Below are positions 61,210 through 64,000 of a stretch of 64,000 nt of DNA, in pieces (position 1 is the first letter of the stretch; each line of letters begins with the position of its first letter). The stretch is taken from the NCBI RefSeq assembly GCF_007595705.1, contig NZ_NISY01000001.1, positions 372,001-436,000 of the forward strand, written 5' to 3'. The DNA is from Streptomyces sp. SAJ15. Its GTDB lineage: Bacteria > Actinomycetota > Actinomycetes > Streptomycetales > Streptomycetaceae. The translations under genes were made by a program, and so were the position numbers. The notes under the pieces were generated by a model, which was given only the letters and a program-made list of their open reading frames with translations, was not told the DNA's origin and made no database searches.

Positions 61210-61765
61210 TCGGAACGTTCCGGGCGACGTCCGTCGAGCGCCGCGCGAAACGTCCGCCGAAGTCCCCCTCGACCTCCGCCTTCTCCGCCGCGTTCGGATA
61301 CGGGTTGGTGCAGGAGGTCCCCGCCGTCGAGCCGGACATCAGGCTGGAGCAGGGGCCCGGCTTGCGGTCGGGGAGGCCGAGGATGTGGCCGAGCTCGTGG
61401 GAGGAGATGCGGATGGTGTCGTAGCCCTGGTCGACGGCCTGGCGGCCGATGTAGACGGTGCCTCGGCCGAGGCCGGCGGGGATGGCGCGGGGCCAGCCGT
61501 TGTCGGCGAGGACGCGGATGTCGGCGCGCTGGCCCGCCGTGGCCGGGCGCAGCTGGACGGCGGTGACGCTCTCGTTCCATATCGCCGCGCCCCGGTCCAC
61601 CGCGGAGCGGAACTCCGCGGAGCCGCTGGCGTCGTACGTGGCGACCCGGGCGCTCGGTGTCGGCGTCGAGGCCGGGGCCGCCGCGGCCGTGGTCTGGGCG
61701 GCGACCAGCGTGGCCGCGCTCAGCACGGCGGCGGATAACGCGCGGAGGGTCTTGCCTGAGGACAT
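61199..61765 (-). CDS. snpA: Snapalysin, small extracellular neutral metalloprotease
   Basis: This 188-residue M7-family protease has a signal peptide (about 1-29), a short propeptide and a zinc site HELGHILGLPD (HExxHxxGxxD), which defines snapalysin. A cysteine pair is present in GPCSSLMSG and TSCTNPYPN. Codon 10 is TTA (61736-61738), inside the signal peptide, so secretion should be bldA-dependent. The usual LysR-type activator gene is not adjacent. It would degrade milk-type or other exogenous proteins. Confidence 0.92.
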   Translation of the reverse strand: MSSGKTLRALSAAVLSAATLVAAQTTAAAAPASTPTPSARVATYDASGSAEFRSAVDRGAAIWNESVTAVQLRPATAGQRADIRVLADNGWPRAIPAGLGRGTVYIGRQAVDQGYDTIRISSHELGHILGLPDRKPGPCSSLMSGSTAGTSCTNPYPNAAEKAEVEGDFGGRFARRSTDVARNVPIRD

Positions 61766-61856
61766 GGGGGCCTCCTGAGTGGGGGGTGTGCGGGCGTGGG
61801 CATGACAAGTGCCCGCCCCTGCTCACTGCCCCGCTCGACCCCCGCTCAACCGGGCC

Positions 61857-62342
61857 TCAGCCGTCCTGTGGCAGCGGCTTGCCCATGCAGCGGCTGTCCT
61901 CGTACTCCCGGTAGAAGCCGAACTTCGGCACCGGCGCATAGCCGCTCGACGCGTACAGGGCGATCGCCTCCGGCTGCTTGATGCCGGTCTCCAGGACCAT
62001 CCGGGCCCGCCCGGCCTCCCGGGCGTTCTCCTCCAGGACGGCCAGGATGCGCCGCGCCAGCCCCTGCCCGCGGGCCCCGCGCACCACGAACATCCGCTTG
62101 AGCTCGGCGTCGCCGTCCGAGAACCCCTCGTCGTTCCGGTCCTGCGAGCGCCAGCCGCCGGAGGCGACGGGCCGGTCCCGCTCGTCGTACGCGATCAGGA
62201 AGAGACCCCGCGGCGGCGCGAAGTCCGCCGGGTCCAGCGCGGTCAGATCGCCCTCGCCGTAGCGCTCGGCGTACTCCTGCTGCACCTGGTCGCTCAGCTT
62301 GACGGCGTCGGGGTGGTCGAAGCGTATAGGCCGGATGTCCAT
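61857..62342 (-). CDS. GNAT-family N-acetyltransferase
   Basis: This 161-residue GNAT protein has AELKRMFVVRGARGQGLARR as the acetyl-CoA site and MVLETGIKQPEAIALYASSG, typical of the YitI/PhnO-like class. ATG 62342 starts MDIRPIRFDH. The substrate is unknown. It is divergent from exonuclease III with 67 bases between. Confidence 0.87.
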   Translation of the reverse strand: MDIRPIRFDHPDAVKLSDQVQQEYAERYGEGDLTALDPADFAPPRGLFLIAYDERDRPVASGGWRSQDRNDEGFSDGDAELKRMFVVRGARGQGLARRILAVLEENAREAGRARMVLETGIKQPEAIALYASSGYAPVPKFGFYREYEDSRCMGKPLPQDG

Positions 62343-62409
62343 TCCGCGGATCGTACGGCGGGGGCCGGTGCGAACGCGAGTACGTATCGGATGTCGGTAT
62401 CGTGCCGGA

Positions 62410-63213
62410 ATGCTCACCGTGACGTCCGTGAATGTGAATGGCCTGCGCGCCGCCGCCAAGAAGGGCTTCCTGCCCTGGCTGGCCGCGACCTCCGCCGATG
62501 TGGTCTGCCTCCAGGAGGTGCGGGCCGAGCCGGGCCAGCTGACGGACGAGGTGCGGCAGCCCGAGGGCTGGCACACCGTGCACGCGCCGGCCGCCGCCAA
62601 GGGGCGGGCCGGGGTCGCCGTCTACTCCCGACGGGAGCCGGACGCCGTACGGGTCGGCTTCGGGTCCGCCGAGTTCGACGGCGGCGGGCGCTACGTCGAG
62701 GTCGACCTGCCCGGCGTGACCGTGGCCAGCCTCTATCTGCCCTCGGGCGAGGTGGGCACCCCCCGGCAGGACGAGAAGGAGCGGTTCATGGCCGAGTTCC
62801 TGCCCTACCTCAAGGGGCTGCGCGAGCGGGCCGCCGCCGGCGGTCGCGAGGTGCTGGTCTGCGGCGACTGGAACATCGCCCACCGCGAGGCCGACCTGAA
62901 GAACTGGCGGGCCAACCGGAAGAGCGCCGGCTTCCTGCCCGAGGAGCGGGAGTGGCTCGGCCGGGTCTTCGACGAGGCCGCCTACGTGGACGTGGTGCGC
63001 GCCCTGCACCCGGACACCGAGGGCCCGTACTCCTGGTGGTCCTACCGTGGCCGCGCCTTCGACAACGACAGCGGCTGGCGCATCGACTACCACGTGGCGA
63101 CCGAGGGGCTGGCCGGGCGCGCCCTGAAGGCCGTCGTGGAGCGCGCCGCCAGCCACGAGCTGCGCTGGTCGGACCACGCCCCGGTGACGGTCTCGTACGG
63201 CTCGGCGCGCTGA
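62410..63213 (+). CDS. xth: Exodeoxyribonuclease III (Xth family)
   Basis: This 267-residue AP-endonuclease/3'-exonuclease for base-excision repair has the metal and catalytic motifs: SVNVNGLRAA, LQEVRA, GDWNIAHREADLKNW, and the final LRWSDHAPVTVSY. ATG 62410 follows GCCGGA. The length matches the family. Confidence 0.93.
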   Translation: MLTVTSVNVNGLRAAAKKGFLPWLAATSADVVCLQEVRAEPGQLTDEVRQPEGWHTVHAPAAAKGRAGVAVYSRREPDAVRVGFGSAEFDGGGRYVEVDLPGVTVASLYLPSGEVGTPRQDEKERFMAEFLPYLKGLRERAAAGGREVLVCGDWNIAHREADLKNWRANRKSAGFLPEEREWLGRVFDEAAYVDVVRALHPDTEGPYSWWSYRGRAFDNDSGWRIDYHVATEGLAGRALKAVVERAASHELRWSDHAPVTVSYGSAR

Positions 63214-63385
63214 GCGCTTCGCCGGACGTCCGGTAAGCCGTCCGCGGGTGCGTCGTGGCCGGTCGCGCGGTTCCCCGCGCCCCTTCGGGCACTGCCGGGG
63301 CCGGTCTCGCCGCGCGGTGGAGCCGCTCACGGCACGGCCGCGCGCCCACACGGCGGAGCCGCACACGTCACGGCCCCGCGCCCCT

Positions 63386-64000
63386 TCAGCGCGCCGCCGA
63401 CGACTCGCCCGGTTCGCCCGGGTCGCCTGCCTCAGGTCGGTGCTCCGCGACCCACGCGTCCAGCTCCGCTCGGATCCGGCGGTCCATGGCCATCGACATC
63501 TCGGCGTCGACCACGGCCTTGGCGGTGGGGCGCAGCCGCTCGACCGTCTCGGTGATCCGTGTCACCTCCGCGGCGGTGGGCGTGGCGCCGTCCGCGGTGT
63601 GGGCGATCACATCGGCCAGGACATGGGTGGTGATCAGACGGGTGAAGGTCTCGGCTATGGCGTCGACGTGGACGCGCAGCTCCCGGCCGGCGGCCAGCAC
63701 GGCGGCCAGCGGGATACCGCTGCCGACCAGGGCCGTGGAGGCGTCCAGGAGCCGGCGGCTGACATGGACGATCTCGTCGCCGTCCACCGCGAGATAGCCC
63801 ACGTCCAGGGCGGCGGCCAGGTTCTCCGGGGTGACCTCGCCCGCGAAGCGGTCGGCGAGCTCCTCGGGGGTCAGCCGGACGGCCTGCTCCTCGGACCACG
63901 GGACGGTGATGGCCGCGCCCGCCAGTCCCAGCAGCTCGGCGACGTCCCGGCCGCTCTCGAAGGCGGTCAACAGCTCCGCGATGCCGCCCAGGGTGTGGCC
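63386..64000 (-). CDS. MerR-family regulator, N-terminus outside window
   Basis: The frame runs from the right edge (GHTLGGIAEL) and ends at 63386, giving at least 204 residues. GHTLGGIAELLTAFESGRDV is the end of a MerR-type helix-turn-helix dimerisation helix; the rest is a helical effector domain of unknown ligand. Codon 195 from the stop end (TTG at 63970) is only an internal Leu. The true start lies beyond the window. Confidence 0.8.
   Translation of the reverse strand, partial: GHTLGGIAELLTAFESGRDVAELLGLAGAAITVPWSEEQAVRLTPEELADRFAGEVTPENLAAALDVGYLAVDGDEIVHVSRRLLDASTALVGSGIPLAAVLAAGRELRVHVDAIAETFTRLITTHVLADVIAHTADGATPTAAEVTRITETVERLRPTAKAVVDAEMSMAMDRRIRAELDAWVAEHRPEAGDPGEPGESSAAR

Overview
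The window is high-GC actinobacterial chromosome, almost certainly Streptomyces. The evidence is the GC-rich third positions, a desferrioxamine locus, an HrdD-type sigma factor, snapalysin, a SepX-type septal protein, GTG/TTG starts, and a few TTA codons confined to accessory or secreted-product genes. Nothing looks plasmid-borne, no transposase or integrase is visible, and there is no CRISPR array.

Layout. 1-5045: a partial Cys-rich protein, then a tightly coupled ECF sigma / zinc-finger anti-sigma / ABC exporter operon. 5185-9038: a two-gene cassette in which a class III aminotransferase is fused to an adenylate-forming (ANL) domain and is followed by an aldehyde-dehydrogenase-fold reductase; together they look able to turn a carboxylic acid into an aldehyde and then an amine. 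9071-12264: a small island bounded by a 3' tRNA-Arg remnant and an intact tRNA-Arg(CCT). It holds a broken secreted protease, a SigE-family sigma factor, its anti-sigma-like partner and a lipoprotein that shares the partner's extracytoplasmic domain. 12390-14954: a secreted GH18 chitinase with the typical direct-repeat promoter. 15362-23003: desferrioxamine uptake and biosynthesis (desE, desF, desA, desB and a fused desC-desD), with one clear iron box upstream of desE.

23054-31219: regulator/target pairs with readable operators: a TetR gene with a perfect 14-bp-arm palindrome, an M6 protease, a TetR plus DHA2 exporter with twin palindromes, and MarR/LigB-type dioxygenase. 31681-44353: core and housekeeping genes, namely hrdD with a textbook sigma-R promoter, RidA, an EF-hand protein, a P1 peptidase, LtrA, an acetyl-CoA-synthetase fragment, mscL, a SAF-domain secretion protein, MTA phosphorylase, an FmdB zinc ribbon, an MFS carrier and a cation/proton antiporter.

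44581-54665: a penicillin-acylase-like enzyme, 5-formyl-THF cyclo-ligase, then galU, a MoeA/gephyrin-like gene, moaC, mogA, rimJ and sepX in series, ending at tRNA-Ala(CGC). The gephyrin-like gene and sepX together resemble the Glp/GlpR cell-division pair of Corynebacterium. 54719-64000: acetyltransferases, a carboxylesterase, a flavin oxidase, a VWA protein, an XRE-TPR regulator with a divergent small partner, snapalysin, exonuclease III and a partial MerR-type regulator.

TTA codons (bldA-dependent leucine) were found in five genes: the aminotransferase fusion, the island lipoprotein, the chitinase, the XRE regulator and snapalysin. This suggests that the cassette and the secreted hydrolases are developmentally timed.
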